DNA of 64,000 nucleotides from Polyangiaceae bacterium. GTDB lineage: Bacteria > Myxococcota_A > Polyangia > Polyangiales > Polyangiaceae. The stretch covers positions 62,001-126,000 of the forward strand of contig JADLEQ010000043.1 of NCBI GenBank assembly GCA_020846005.1. The letters run 5' to 3'. Below, one piece after another: positions 45,399 to 53,861 of this stretch; positions within the stretch are counted from its first letter, which is position 1; each line of letters opens with the position of its first letter. The translations under genes and the position numbers were made by a program. Under the pieces are notes generated by a model. It worked only from the letters and a program-made list of their open reading frames with translations. It was not told the DNA's origin and did not search any database.

Positions 45399-45808
45399 CC
45401 TGGCTGCGACTCAGCGCCTGGGTGGCCGCGCTCGCCGCGGTCGGGCCGGCGGGCTGCGCCGACACCGCGGAGTGCGATCCGGAGCAAGAACTGGTCAACG
45501 GTGAGTGCCTGCCGCGCGCGGCGGGGACGGGCGGCGCCGCCGGGGCGGCGCAGGACGCCGGCGGCGACTCGGCCGACGGCGCCGCCTCGGGCGACGCCTG
45601 CGTCGGGCCGGCCGTCGACTTCGGCGCCAGCTGCGCCGCAGATGGCGACTGCGGGTGTCCCGCGAGCTACTGCGCGATCCAGCCCGGTGGATCGACCGGC
45701 TACTGCACGGTGACGGGCTGCAAGGAGGAGCCTTCGCTCTGCACCGGCGGCTACACCTGCCTCGACCTCACCGCGTTCGGCGCGCCGTCGTTCTGCGCCC
45801 CGCCTTGA
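45395..45808 (+). CDS. Cys-rich lipoprotein, unknown function
   Basis: A 137-residue probable lipoprotein. The signal ends near PAGC (Cys21). A short Ala/Gly linker is followed by a compact domain with about 11 cysteines, spaced as in EGF-like or small disulfide-rich modules ([11 protein letters not shown]). It is coupled to the PBP-like gene by ATGA. Its last 58 bases lie inside the 3' end of the convergent hybrid kinase gene. Confidence 0.8.
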   Translation: MTWLRLSAWVAALAAVGPAGCADTAECDPEQELVNGECLPRAAGTGGAAGAAQDAGGDSADGAASGDACVGPAVDFGASCAADGDCGCPASYCAIQPGGSTGYCTVTGCKEEPSLCTGGYTCLDLTAFGAPSFCAPP

Positions 45809-48303
45809 GCCGAGCGCAGCGCGAGCGCGACCTCGTCGAAGCGCGCCCGGAGCTCCGGGATGCGCTCAGCGCCCTCGGCGGCCGCGTGCTCGAGCCCCCG
45901 CGCGGCCGCCGCGAGCGCCGTCGCCCCGACCGCGCCCGCGCTCCCTTTCAGCTTGTGCGCCAGGCGCCGCACGCCCTCGGCGTCCTCGCGGCTCCCCGCC
46001 TCCGCCAGCTCGTCGAGGAGCGGCGGCGTATGCTGGAGGAACAGCTCGATGACGCGCGGGCTGCGCCGTACCCCCGGGTCGAGCGCGGGCTCCTCCGCCG
46101 GGGGCGCAGACCTCGCCAGCGGCTCGAGCGCGCGCAGCAGGTCCTGCTGGCGGAGCGGCTTCGTCACGTAGTCGTCCATGCCGGCGTCGAGCGCCTTCTC
46201 GCGGTCGCCGACCAGCGCGTGGGCGGTGACCGCTACGACGACCGTGCGCGGGAGGGCCTCGGCGCGCTCTCGCGCGCGGAGCGCACGAGCCGCGGCGTAG
46301 CCGTCCAGGTTCGGCATCTGGCAGTCCATCAGCACCGCGTCGAAGCGCTCGCGTCGCAACGCCTCGAGCGCGATGGCTCCGTCCGGTGCCAGCACGCACT
46401 CGCACCCGAGCTCCTCCAACATCTCCCGCGCGACCTCCTGGTTGACCGGGTTGTCCTCGGCGACGAGGAGCCGGAGCCCGAGCTTCGGGCGCTCCCCCGG
46501 CGCCGGGCTCGGTGCCCGGGCGACGACCGCGGCACCTGAGCCGCGGACGACCTGGGCGATGGCCCGCCGGAGGTCGGCCTGGCGAGTCGGCTTCGCGAGC
46601 TGGTGGTCGAACGGCGGATCCTCGCCGGCCGCGACGCTCACCGCGTGCCCGAGCGACGAGAGGAGCACGATACCGAAGCGGGATCCCCCGGGCAGCGCGC
46701 GGATCCTCCGGCACAGCTCCACGCCGTCGAGGTCCGGCATCTGCTGATCGGTGAGCACGAGGTCGAACGCGTCCGGGCGCGTCTCGAGCGCCTCGAGCGC
46801 CTCGCCCGGGGTCGCGAACGAGGTGACCCCGAGACCCCAGCCACGGAGCGTCTCCTCGAGGATCGCCCGGTTGGTAGCGTTGTCGTCGACCACGAGCGCG
46901 CGGAGCGGCGGGAGCTCGAACCCGCCCGCCCCGCCGTCGACCGCGGGGGCCGCGACGGTGAACCAGAACGTGCTTCCTCGGCCGATCTCGGAGTCCACGC
47001 CGAGATCCCCGCCCATCAGCTGCACCAGCTTCCTGCAGATCGACAGCCCGAGCCCGGTCCCGCCGTGGCGCCGCGTCAGCGAGCCGTCCGCCTGCCAGAA
47101 CGGCTCGAAGAGCCGCTGCCGATCCGCCCCCGAGATGCCGACGCCGGTGTCCGTCACCTCGATGCGGAGCGCGTCGGCGGCCCAGCTCGCGCGCAGGACG
47201 ACCTCGCCGCGGTCGGTGAACTTCACGGCGTTTCCGCTCAGGTTGGTGACCACCTGCCGGAGGCGCTCCCGATCACAGTAGATGCGAGCCGGCACCTCGC
47301 TCTGCACGTGCACGGCGAGCTCGAGGCCCTTGGTGTGGGCCTGCGCCGCCATGAGCTCGGCGACCTCCTCCAGCACCTCGCGCGGATCGCACGCGGTGCC
47401 GGAGAGCGAGAGCTTGCCAGCCTCGATCTTCGAGAAGTCGAGCACGTCGTTCAGGATGGTGAGCAGCGCCTCCGCGCTCCTGCGCACGGTCTCCGCGTAG
47501 CGTCGCTGGCGAGCCTCGAGCCGCGTGCCGAGGAGCAGCTCGGTCATCCCGAGGATGCCGTTCATCGGAGTCCGGATCTCGTGGCTCATGTTGGCGAGGA
47601 ACTCGCTCTTGAGTCGCGTGGACTCGAGCGCCTGGCGCGTCTTCTGCTCGAGCTCGCGGAACGCAGCGCTCGTCACCTTCAGGATGGGACCCAACCGGAA
47701 GTGGACGAACGCCAGGCTGAGCGCCAACGCGAGGAGGAGCCCGATCGCGGCCCGCTCGACGATCTCGCGGCGCAGCCGATCCCCCGCGCGCAGCCGCTCC
47801 TGCGACACGATCACCGCGACCCGGCCGATGACCTCACCCTCGATCTCGGCCGCCTGCCACGCGTGGAGGACGCCGGCCGTCTCCTGGGCCGCGCCGCGCT
47901 GCCCGCCGAAGAGCGCGCCCGCGGATACCGCCACGCTACCTCGCGACGCGAGCTCGTCGCCGTCCGGGTCCGTCACCACCAGGCCGATCACGTCGCCGTC
48001 GTCCGCGGTGCGCGCGAGCACCCGCGCGAGGCCCTCCTTGTCCTCGGCGGCGATCTGCACCTCGGAGACCTGCGCGAGGTGCGCCGCGTTCGCGGTCGCC
48101 TTGCGCTCGAGATCGGCGCGCAGCCGCGGCTGCAGCTCGACGAAGATGCGGTCGACGGCGAGGAACATGCCGGCCGTGACGAGGCCGAGGAGCACGACCA
48201 CGGACAGGGTGAGCGTGGCTTGGAGCCGGGAGCCGGAGAGGACCCGGGCGCGCTGCTCTGCGCTGAGCAGCTCCTCGCGGGGGGAGTTCAGGTCAGGCTG
48301 CAT
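45751..48303 (-). CDS. hybrid sensor histidine kinase with two receivers and HPt domain
   Basis: An 850-residue membrane kinase. Two transmembrane helices (about 27-48 and 187-207) flank an extracytoplasmic sensor domain. Next are HisKA with His241 in [12 protein letters not shown], a HATPase_c domain, a first receiver (Asp519), a second receiver (Asp660) and a C-terminal HPt with His783 in [10 protein letters not shown]. It can run a full phosphorelay internally, BarA/ArcB style. The ATG at 48303 is chosen; the frame is open further upstream. Its convergent layout with the 43169-45808 operon, overlapping 58 bp, suggests antisense interplay and a shared pathway. Confidence 0.96.
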   Translation of the reverse strand: MQPDLNSPREELLSAEQRARVLSGSRLQATLTLSVVVLLGLVTAGMFLAVDRIFVELQPRLRADLERKATANAAHLAQVSEVQIAAEDKEGLARVLARTADDGDVIGLVVTDPDGDELASRGSVAVSAGALFGGQRGAAQETAGVLHAWQAAEIEGEVIGRVAVIVSQERLRAGDRLRREIVERAAIGLLLALALSLAFVHFRLGPILKVTSAAFRELEQKTRQALESTRLKSEFLANMSHEIRTPMNGILGMTELLLGTRLEARQRRYAETVRRSAEALLTILNDVLDFSKIEAGKLSLSGTACDPREVLEEVAELMAAQAHTKGLELAVHVQSEVPARIYCDRERLRQVVTNLSGNAVKFTDRGEVVLRASWAADALRIEVTDTGVGISGADRQRLFEPFWQADGSLTRRHGGTGLGLSICRKLVQLMGGDLGVDSEIGRGSTFWFTVAAPAVDGGAGGFELPPLRALVVDDNATNRAILEETLRGWGLGVTSFATPGEALEALETRPDAFDLVLTDQQMPDLDGVELCRRIRALPGGSRFGIVLLSSLGHAVSVAAGEDPPFDHQLAKPTRQADLRRAIAQVVRGSGAAVVARAPSPAPGERPKLGLRLLVAEDNPVNQEVAREMLEELGCECVLAPDGAIALEALRRERFDAVLMDCQMPNLDGYAAARALRARERAEALPRTVVVAVTAHALVGDREKALDAGMDDYVTKPLRQQDLLRALEPLARSAPPAEEPALDPGVRRSPRVIELFLQHTPPLLDELAEAGSREDAEGVRRLAHKLKGSAGAVGATALAAAARGLEHAAAEGAERIPELRARFDEVALALRSAQGGAQNDGAPNAVRSRQV

Positions 48304-48575
48304 GTGGAGTCTCGATCGTGGGGGTTCGGTGCCACTCGGTCGCCCAGACGTGCTGCGGCGCGCCAGGGGGACGGTGCGGCGGGGCGCGCCAGGGGACGGC
48401 CGTGACCGGGCGCGGCCGGCGCTCCGAGGATCTCCCCATCTTTCGCCGCGAGACGGCCCTCGGCAAGCCGCGCCCCCGGCTGCCCGGGTTACCGCGTGGG
48501 GCGCGAGCCGCGGACCCCGCCGGCGGCACGGGATACGGCCGGCGGGCCGCTGGTGCGAAGTCGTACGCCTGACTA

Positions 48576-48630
48576 TTGACTCCGCCACCTGGCGGAGCAT
48601 GCTCCGCCCGCTCGTCTGCTCGACGAGCGG
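48576..48630 (+). promoter_or_regulatory. candidate -35 box with two palindromes upstream of lipoprotein gene
   Basis: ttgact at 48576-48581 is followed by a perfect 18-bp palindrome, ggcggagcatgctccgcc (48591-48608). A second inverted repeat, ccgctcgtc-tgctc-gacgagcgg (48608-48630), has 9-bp arms. The Shine-Dalgarno aagg and ATG at 48645 follow. A palindrome at the expected -10 suggests an operator, or paired hairpins in the leader RNA. The rest of the 341-bp gap 48304-48644 shows no gene. Confidence 0.5.
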
Positions 48631-48644
48631 AAGGTGAAGGGCGC

Positions 48645-50183
48645 ATGGGACGGAATTTCACGTGGTGTCTGCTGCTCGCCGTCTCGGCGGTGGCGTGTGG
48701 CGAGGAGTCCGGTGGCGGCGCGGGAGGCGCGGGCTCGGGCGCGACCAGCTCCGGAGGCGCGCCGAGCGGCGGGTCCTCAGGCGGCGGCGGGGTCTCCGGG
48801 ACCGCGGGCGCCGGGAGCGGCGGCGCGGCCGGCGCGGGCGCGGCGGGCGCGGGCGGCGTCGCCGGCAACGCGGGCGCGCCCTCCGGCGGCGGCACGGCCG
48901 GGGCTGGCGGAGTAGGGGCTGGGGGTACAGGTGGGACGGCCGGCGGCGGCGGCACTCAGCTCACGTGGACGCGTCACACGCTGGCACAGCTCGCTGGCGC
49001 CGCGTGGACCGTCGTGGCGGAGCTCGACGGCGACTCCAAGCCCGAGGTCATCGGGGTCGGCTTCGGCGCCCAGGCGGGCCTCGCGGTCCCGGTGGGCGAG
49101 GTCAACGTCTACACGCGCACGGCGGGCCTCGGCACGTGGGCGCCGGCCCCGATGGTGCCGGCGACGGCGAACCTCAACTTCCCCAATTCGCCGACGCTCT
49201 CCGACGTCGACGGCGACGGCGACCTCGACGCGGTCGTGCCGACGGGGTTCCTCGTCTGCACGGCCATCCCCGGCGGGGGGCCCTGCGGCGGGCTCTTCTG
49301 GTACGAGCGAGCGGGCGCGAGCTGGCTCCCGCACACGGTCGTCGCGAAGGGCGCGGCGCTCTTCTACCACCACGCCGAGCACGTCGACTTCGACGGCGAC
49401 GGCGTGAAGGACCTGGTGACGGTCGCGGAGGCCGCCGGCGCGTTCGGCGGGCCGGGCCAGGCGCAGGCGCAGTGGTTCAAGGGCACGACGACCGCCGATC
49501 GGTTCGAGACGACCGCGCGCAAGATCGGGGACGGCGGAGGCAGCGTGCCGACGGTCACCGATCTCGACGGCGACGGCGACCTCGATGTCGTCTCCGCACA
49601 GTACTTCGTCAAGGACGCGTCGTTCGTCTGGTTCGAGCGCACGGCCGAGCCGAGCGCGGGTGCCCCCGCGGGGACGTTCGTGAAGCACGCGATCGACACC
49701 CAGAGCGGCCCCTCGATCCTCTTCCAGCTCGTGCCGAACCTGTACGGGGACGGCGTCCTCCGCGCGATCGGCGCCAACCACACCAACACCTCGAAGGCCC
49801 CGCCCGACACGGCGGCCGAGGGCGTGTTCGTGTTCGACGTGCCAGCGGGCGGCGCGCTGGCGCAGCCGTGGCCGCGCACGCCCATCAGCTTCGGGATGAA
49901 GTCCCGCGCCGGGTCGCCGTTCGCGCCGCAGGGCGCCCCTGGTGTCTTCGACGTGGGCGACGTCGATGGCGACGGTGACCTCGACGTCGCGGTGTCCGGG
50001 GACGGCGACCCGCGCGTCTTCTGGCTGGAGCAGTCCCCCAGCGGCTGGTTCACCCACGTCGTCGCCGACAGCCTCGGGCAGGCAGGTGGGCTCCGCATCG
50101 CCGACCTGGACGGCAGCGGCACCGCCGAGCTCGTGGTCCCCGTGTACGAGGCGAACGCGATCTACGTCTTCGAGCACCCGTAG
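48645..50183 (+). CDS. FG-GAP/VCBS-repeat lipoprotein
   Basis: A 512-residue lipoprotein (Cys18 in AVAC) with about 85 residues of Gly/Ala/Ser linker. The rest is a seven-bladed FG-GAP beta-propeller with at least five calcium-type loops, such as DVDGDGDLD (three times), DFDGDGVKD and DLDGSGTAE. Such propellers are integrin-like, calcium-dependent adhesion domains. The ATG at 48645 is chosen from the signal peptide and Shine-Dalgarno. Probably exposed on the cell surface. Confidence 0.9.
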   Translation: MGRNFTWCLLLAVSAVACGEESGGGAGGAGSGATSSGGAPSGGSSGGGGVSGTAGAGSGGAAGAGAAGAGGVAGNAGAPSGGGTAGAGGVGAGGTGGTAGGGGTQLTWTRHTLAQLAGAAWTVVAELDGDSKPEVIGVGFGAQAGLAVPVGEVNVYTRTAGLGTWAPAPMVPATANLNFPNSPTLSDVDGDGDLDAVVPTGFLVCTAIPGGGPCGGLFWYERAGASWLPHTVVAKGAALFYHHAEHVDFDGDGVKDLVTVAEAAGAFGGPGQAQAQWFKGTTTADRFETTARKIGDGGGSVPTVTDLDGDGDLDVVSAQYFVKDASFVWFERTAEPSAGAPAGTFVKHAIDTQSGPSILFQLVPNLYGDGVLRAIGANHTNTSKAPPDTAAEGVFVFDVPAGGALAQPWPRTPISFGMKSRAGSPFAPQGAPGVFDVGDVDGDGDLDVAVSGDGDPRVFWLEQSPSGWFTHVVADSLGQAGGLRIADLDGSGTAELVVPVYEANAIYVFEHP

Positions 50184-50185
50184 CG

Positions 50186-50217
50186 GCGGCGCCGTCACGC
50201 GCCGCGCCAGGCGCCGC
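50186..50217. terminator. possible terminator stem-loop
   Basis: gcggcgcc (50186-50193) and ggcgccgc (50210-50217) can pair as a perfect 8-bp stem with a 16-base loop just after the lipoprotein stop, in the 79-bp gap before the convergent nadD. No T-run follows. The call rests on position only. Confidence 0.3.
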
Positions 50218-50262
50218 TCCCCGGCGGCGTGCAGCGACGGCTGCGCAGCGGCGACCGCTCGC

Positions 50263-50877
50263 TCAGCTCGCGCCGTACAGGCCGTGCTCCGCGATGTGGC
50301 GGAGCACGGATCGCGGCACGCACGCAGCGAGCTCGGCCGCAGCGTCCGCGTCGCCAGCGCGCCCGAGGAGTTCGCGCACGCGCGTGCTCGACACCTCCGG
50401 CAGCCACGGGCGCGGCGCGTCACTCCGCTCGACGCCCCGGCGGCCGAGCACCAGCGGCTGGGCGAGCTCGCACACCTCGTCGAACGCGTGCCACCGGGGC
50501 GCGTCGTCCAGCACGTCGGCGCCGATCAACAGCCGGAGCCGCCAGCTCGGGTGGGTGGTCGCGAGGTGGCGGAGCGTGTGCAGCGTGTAGCTGGGCGCTG
50601 GGAGCGCGCGCTCGACGCCAGAGATCTCCGCCCCGCGCACGCCCTGGAAGGCGAGCTCGGCCATGTGCACGCGGTGCTCGAACGGCGCTAGCGGCTTGCC
50701 GAACGCGTGCCCGAGCACCGGGACGACGAGCACCGTGTCCAGCTCCTCGACGGCGAGCGCGTAGCAGGCCGCGAGCACGTGCGCGACGTGCGGTGGGTCG
50801 AAGCTCCCTCCGAAGAACGCCACCGTTCGGGGCGTGTCCCGCTCGGGCGACCCGCGCCGCCCGCCGGCCCCGCTCAC
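50263..50877 (-). CDS. nadD: nicotinate-nucleotide adenylyltransferase-type protein
   Basis: A 204-residue nucleotidyltransferase. GGSFDPPHVAHV is the HxGH-type nucleotide motif (HVAH here) and SSTRVRELL is the second ISSTxxR motif. Family length is right for NadD, which makes deamido-NAD from ATP and nicotinate mononucleotide. Start GTG overlaps the upstream gene (GTGA). The HxGH motif reads HVAH, so Gly is replaced by Ala; activity is probable but this change and the lack of a NAD-pathway neighbour leave substrate uncertain. Confidence 0.85.
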   Translation of the reverse strand: MSGAGGRRGSPERDTPRTVAFFGGSFDPPHVAHVLAACYALAVEELDTVLVVPVLGHAFGKPLAPFEHRVHMAELAFQGVRGAEISGVERALPAPSYTLHTLRHLATTHPSWRLRLLIGADVLDDAPRWHAFDEVCELAQPLVLGRRGVERSDAPRPWLPEVSSTRVRELLGRAGDADAAAELAACVPRSVLRHIAEHGLYGAS

Positions 50878-51488
50878 GCCTCCGTCCCCGCGACGCGGAC
50901 CCGCGCGCCGCGTGACGCGAGCAGGCGCTCGCGGCGGATCTCCTGGCGTGTCCGGTCGAACAGCGCGAGGTGGATGCCATCGTCCGAGTCCTCGAGCGTC
51001 ATGATGCCGAAGTCCTCCAGCGAGCCCGGCGAGAGGAACCACCGCGAGCCGACCTGGCGCACCAACGGCTGCCGGCTCCGCCCGAAGGCGATGAGCGACG
51101 CCGGAAGGATGTCGTCCTCGTCGAGCTTCCCCTTGTCGTGGATCATGACCAGGACCTTGCCGTCCAGTAGCTCGATCAGGCGGGTGCCGTCGTCGGGGAG
51201 CGACTCGAAGATGCTGAGCGCTCGCCGCTCCCGCTCCGCGGCGAGGTAGGCGTCGATCTCGGCTGGCGTCGCGCGGGCGCAGCGGTCCGTCGCGCGCTGC
51301 CACAGGTTGGCGTCGTCCGGGGACGCCCCCACCAGCCGCTCCGCTCGACGGTGGATCACCGTGTCGAGCGCGCGGTCCACGCCCAGGTACACCGCGCGGT
51401 CGACCCCAGCCTCGCGCAGCAGGAACTCGACGGCGTCCTCCAGCGCGTCCTCGCGCTCGTGGGCGGGGCCGAGAAGGCCGAGTCGCAT
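50874..51488 (-). CDS. metallophosphoesterase-like protein without metal ligands
   Basis: A 204-residue protein that follows the YfcE/MJ0936-type small phosphoesterase layout. MRLGLLGPAHE corresponds to the usual RIGLISDTHG start, YLGVDRAL to the HLGD strand, LVMIHDKG to the HGH motif, IAFGRSRQP to IFGHTH and FLSPGSLE to the NPGS motif. The metal-binding Asp, second Asp and both GHTH histidines are gone, though the fold order is kept. It is probably inactive as a phosphatase and may bind a nucleotide or regulate. Translation is coupled to nadD. Confidence 0.7.
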   Translation of the reverse strand: MRLGLLGPAHEREDALEDAVEFLLREAGVDRAVYLGVDRALDTVIHRRAERLVGASPDDANLWQRATDRCARATPAEIDAYLAAERERRALSIFESLPDDGTRLIELLDGKVLVMIHDKGKLDEDDILPASLIAFGRSRQPLVRQVGSRWFLSPGSLEDFGIMTLEDSDDGIHLALFDRTRQEIRRERLLASRGARVRVAGTEA

Positions 51489-51582
51489 GAGCGCCACTCT
51501 ACCATGCGAGCCCGCGCGGCTCCGCGCGCCATCGTCGTGCGGGTCGAGTGGGCTGGGTCGGGGCTCGCCCCGGCGGGATCGA

Positions 51583-52638
51583 TCAGACGACGAAGGACCG
51601 CAGCCGAACGGCGTCGAGTCGCCCCACGCCGAGGCCGAGGTCGGCGGCGGTCTCCAGGTAGCGCGCCGGGCGCCGCGCCTCCGTGAGCGTCGGCAGGCCG
51701 CGCTCCTTGCGCTCCTTCTCCACGAGGCTCGCGCCGAACACATCCATCGCGACAGGATCCGTCGACACGTAGACGGCGCCGTGCGGGATCCTCGTGGCGG
51801 GGTCTTTGTCGAGCGGGCCCTTGTCGTACATGATCTTGAACGCATCGGTGACATGCAGCCGGACGCGGCTCGTCACGATGGGGTGGTTGTAGAGCAGCGC
51901 GATGTGCGGGCTCGCGTGCGTCGCGTGGTGCTCCTCCGGGTTGTCGATCGTCCCGTGCGTGATGTTCTTCAGGGTGCCCGTGTAGCCGCAGATCGAGTGA
52001 TCCTTGATCTGCGTCATGTCGATCACGGCCGTCGCGTCGAGGAGCTGCTTGCAGTACCGGGTGCGGATGCCGGGGTACACGGCGATCCGCGGCATCGGGT
52101 GGTTCGCGTTGCCGTGGTTCGCCGTCTTCACGCCCTTCGGGAGGTCGTATCCCTTCACGCCGACCCGGCAGCCCGTGAGGTAGTACTGCTCGTACACCAT
52201 CACGTTCTCGGGCTTCACGCCCACCGCGATGACGGCCTCGACCAGCGGGAGGATGAGCTCGAAATTCACGGCCATCGTCGCGCCGACCTGCCCGGCGATG
52301 CCGTTCGGCTTGATCGCCACCCGGTCCTCCGGATGGATCACCTTGCGCATCGCCGCGACGAGGTTCGGCGAGCCCGTGAGCTCCGTCATCGCGCGCTCGA
52401 GCAGCGCCCGCGCGATCTCCGGCTTCGGCCAGAGCTGGTTCGGCTGCATCATCGAGGCGAAGTCCCCGCTCTTCTCCACCTTGACGACTCGCCCCGGGTA
52501 GCTCGCCGGGACGAACCCGGCGGGCGGGCTCGCGACGAGGTCCTCGACGGCGAATGCGCGCCTCGGCGCGCCGAGCCCGGCGGCGCCGAGGCCGACCGCG
52601 GCTGCCCCTTGAACCCAATGGCGTCTGGCGATCTGCAT
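51583..52638 (-). CDS. DUF362-domain protein with Tat signal
   Basis: A 351-residue exported protein. The N-terminus has an RRHW twin-arginine motif and a hydrophobic stretch ending in AFA. The body is DUF362, an alpha/beta fold often found with ferredoxin-like partners (VAIKPNGIAG, TAVIDMTQIKDHS, STDPVAMDVFGASL). No Cys cluster motif is visible. It is 94 bp from the phosphoesterase-like gene. Function is unknown. Confidence 0.85.
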   Translation of the reverse strand: MQIARRHWVQGAAAVGLGAAGLGAPRRAFAVEDLVASPPAGFVPASYPGRVVKVEKSGDFASMMQPNQLWPKPEIARALLERAMTELTGSPNLVAAMRKVIHPEDRVAIKPNGIAGQVGATMAVNFELILPLVEAVIAVGVKPENVMVYEQYYLTGCRVGVKGYDLPKGVKTANHGNANHPMPRIAVYPGIRTRYCKQLLDATAVIDMTQIKDHSICGYTGTLKNITHGTIDNPEEHHATHASPHIALLYNHPIVTSRVRLHVTDAFKIMYDKGPLDKDPATRIPHGAVYVSTDPVAMDVFGASLVEKERKERGLPTLTEARRPARYLETAADLGLGVGRLDAVRLRSFVV

Positions 52639-52850
52639 GGCGGCTCCTTCGTACCCGGGATCGCGCCCAGGGTGACACGGGTCACCTGGGGCTTCGATGA
52701 CAGATTGGCAGGCTGGGTCACGCGGGGACCCCCGGCGTGCCAGACTGGCCGCCCGGCGCCGGCTCGGGAGCAAGAATTCATCTTTTATTCTCGGCACTTC
52801 GCTTCTCGGTGCCCTGGCATGGCCTTCGCTTGGTAGAAGCCGACACGATC
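52639..52850. other. leader region of the gsp operon
   Basis: The 212-bp divergent gap between the DUF362 gene and gspC. It holds an unusually AT-rich patch (52771-52792, including ttttattct with a TATTCT hexamer at 52786). This patch is a candidate promoter region for the gsp operon, but no good -35 lies 17 bases upstream. Confidence 0.4.
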
Positions 52851-53861
52851 GTGCCCGTCGACGCCCTGTTCCAGCGCTACTTCGGCGCCGTGACCCTCGC
52901 CCTGGTCGCGGTCGCCGGGTACTTCCAGGCTGCCGGCGCGGGCTCGCTGCTCGGCGGCGCCGTGCTGCCGTCCGAGCGGGTGCTCACCGTCGCGCCGAAG
53001 CCGAACATGGTGGACCTGTCGCCGCTCGCGGGGCGCGCGGTGGCGCACGAGCGCCGCAGCGCCGAGGCCGTGAAGTCTCGCAACCCGTTCGACTCCGTCG
53101 GAGGGCCGCTCAACGCGCAAGCGCTCGAGCTCCCCGGCACGGACGCGGTGCAGGTGAGCGCCGCGACCGTGGTCGACCCGCTCGGCGTGCCGGCGTGCGA
53201 AGACGTGAGCGTCGCGATCGTCACCGAGTCGACGGACCCGACGTGGTCACTCGCCGCGTTGAAGGGGCCGGGCGACGCCAAGCCTCGCCTCCGGCGCGTG
53301 GGGGATCAGGTCGGGGCGCGGCAGGTCGCCTTCATCGGCTTCAATCCGACGGAGGGCAGCCCGGCCGTCTGGCTCGAGGGGAGCGGCGCGCTGTGCCAGG
53401 CGCTGCTGTTCCGGACGCAGCCGACGGTCCCCGCGGCGCCCGCGGGCGCGGCCGGGCCGGCGGCTCCGGCGGCGGCGAGGAAGGGCGAAGGGCCCGCCAC
53501 CGTCCCGCCCGACATCGCCAAGCGGATCCAGCGGGTGAGCGACACGGAGTACAACGTCGACCGCGCGGTGGTCGATCGCATCCTCGAGAACCAGGCCGAG
53601 CTCATGCGCTCGGCGCGGATCGTGCCGGAGCAACAGAACGGGCAGGTCGTAGGCATCCGGCTCTTCGGCATCCGGCCCGACACGCTCCTCGGAACGCTCG
53701 GCCTGCAGAACGGAGATCGCTTGGAGACGATCAACGGGTTCAGCATGGGCAGCCCCGAGAAGGCCCTCGAGGCGTACGCGCGGCTCCGCACCGCGACGAG
53801 CCTGAAGATCCAGGTGAACCGCCGCGGCCAGCCCGTGACCATCGAGTACAAGATCAAGTGA
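52851..53861 (+). CDS. gspC: type II secretion system protein GspC
   Basis: A 336-residue inner-membrane component that links the secretin to the assembly platform. A short cytoplasmic end is followed by a membrane helix (about 10-35), a homology-region domain (about 60-190), a Pro/Ala linker and a C-terminal PDZ-like domain (about 260-336; GIRPDTLLGTLGLQNGDRL). GTG at 52851 is the chosen start; an earlier in-frame ATG at 52737 would add a leader covering the AT-rich patch, so the start is uncertain. Its stop overlaps gspD (GTGA). Confidence 0.92.
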   Translation: MPVDALFQRYFGAVTLALVAVAGYFQAAGAGSLLGGAVLPSERVLTVAPKPNMVDLSPLAGRAVAHERRSAEAVKSRNPFDSVGGPLNAQALELPGTDAVQVSAATVVDPLGVPACEDVSVAIVTESTDPTWSLAALKGPGDAKPRLRRVGDQVGARQVAFIGFNPTEGSPAVWLEGSGALCQALLFRTQPTVPAAPAGAAGPAAPAAARKGEGPATVPPDIAKRIQRVSDTEYNVDRAVVDRILENQAELMRSARIVPEQQNGQVVGIRLFGIRPDTLLGTLGLQNGDRLETINGFSMGSPEKALEAYARLRTATSLKIQVNRRGQPVTIEYKIK

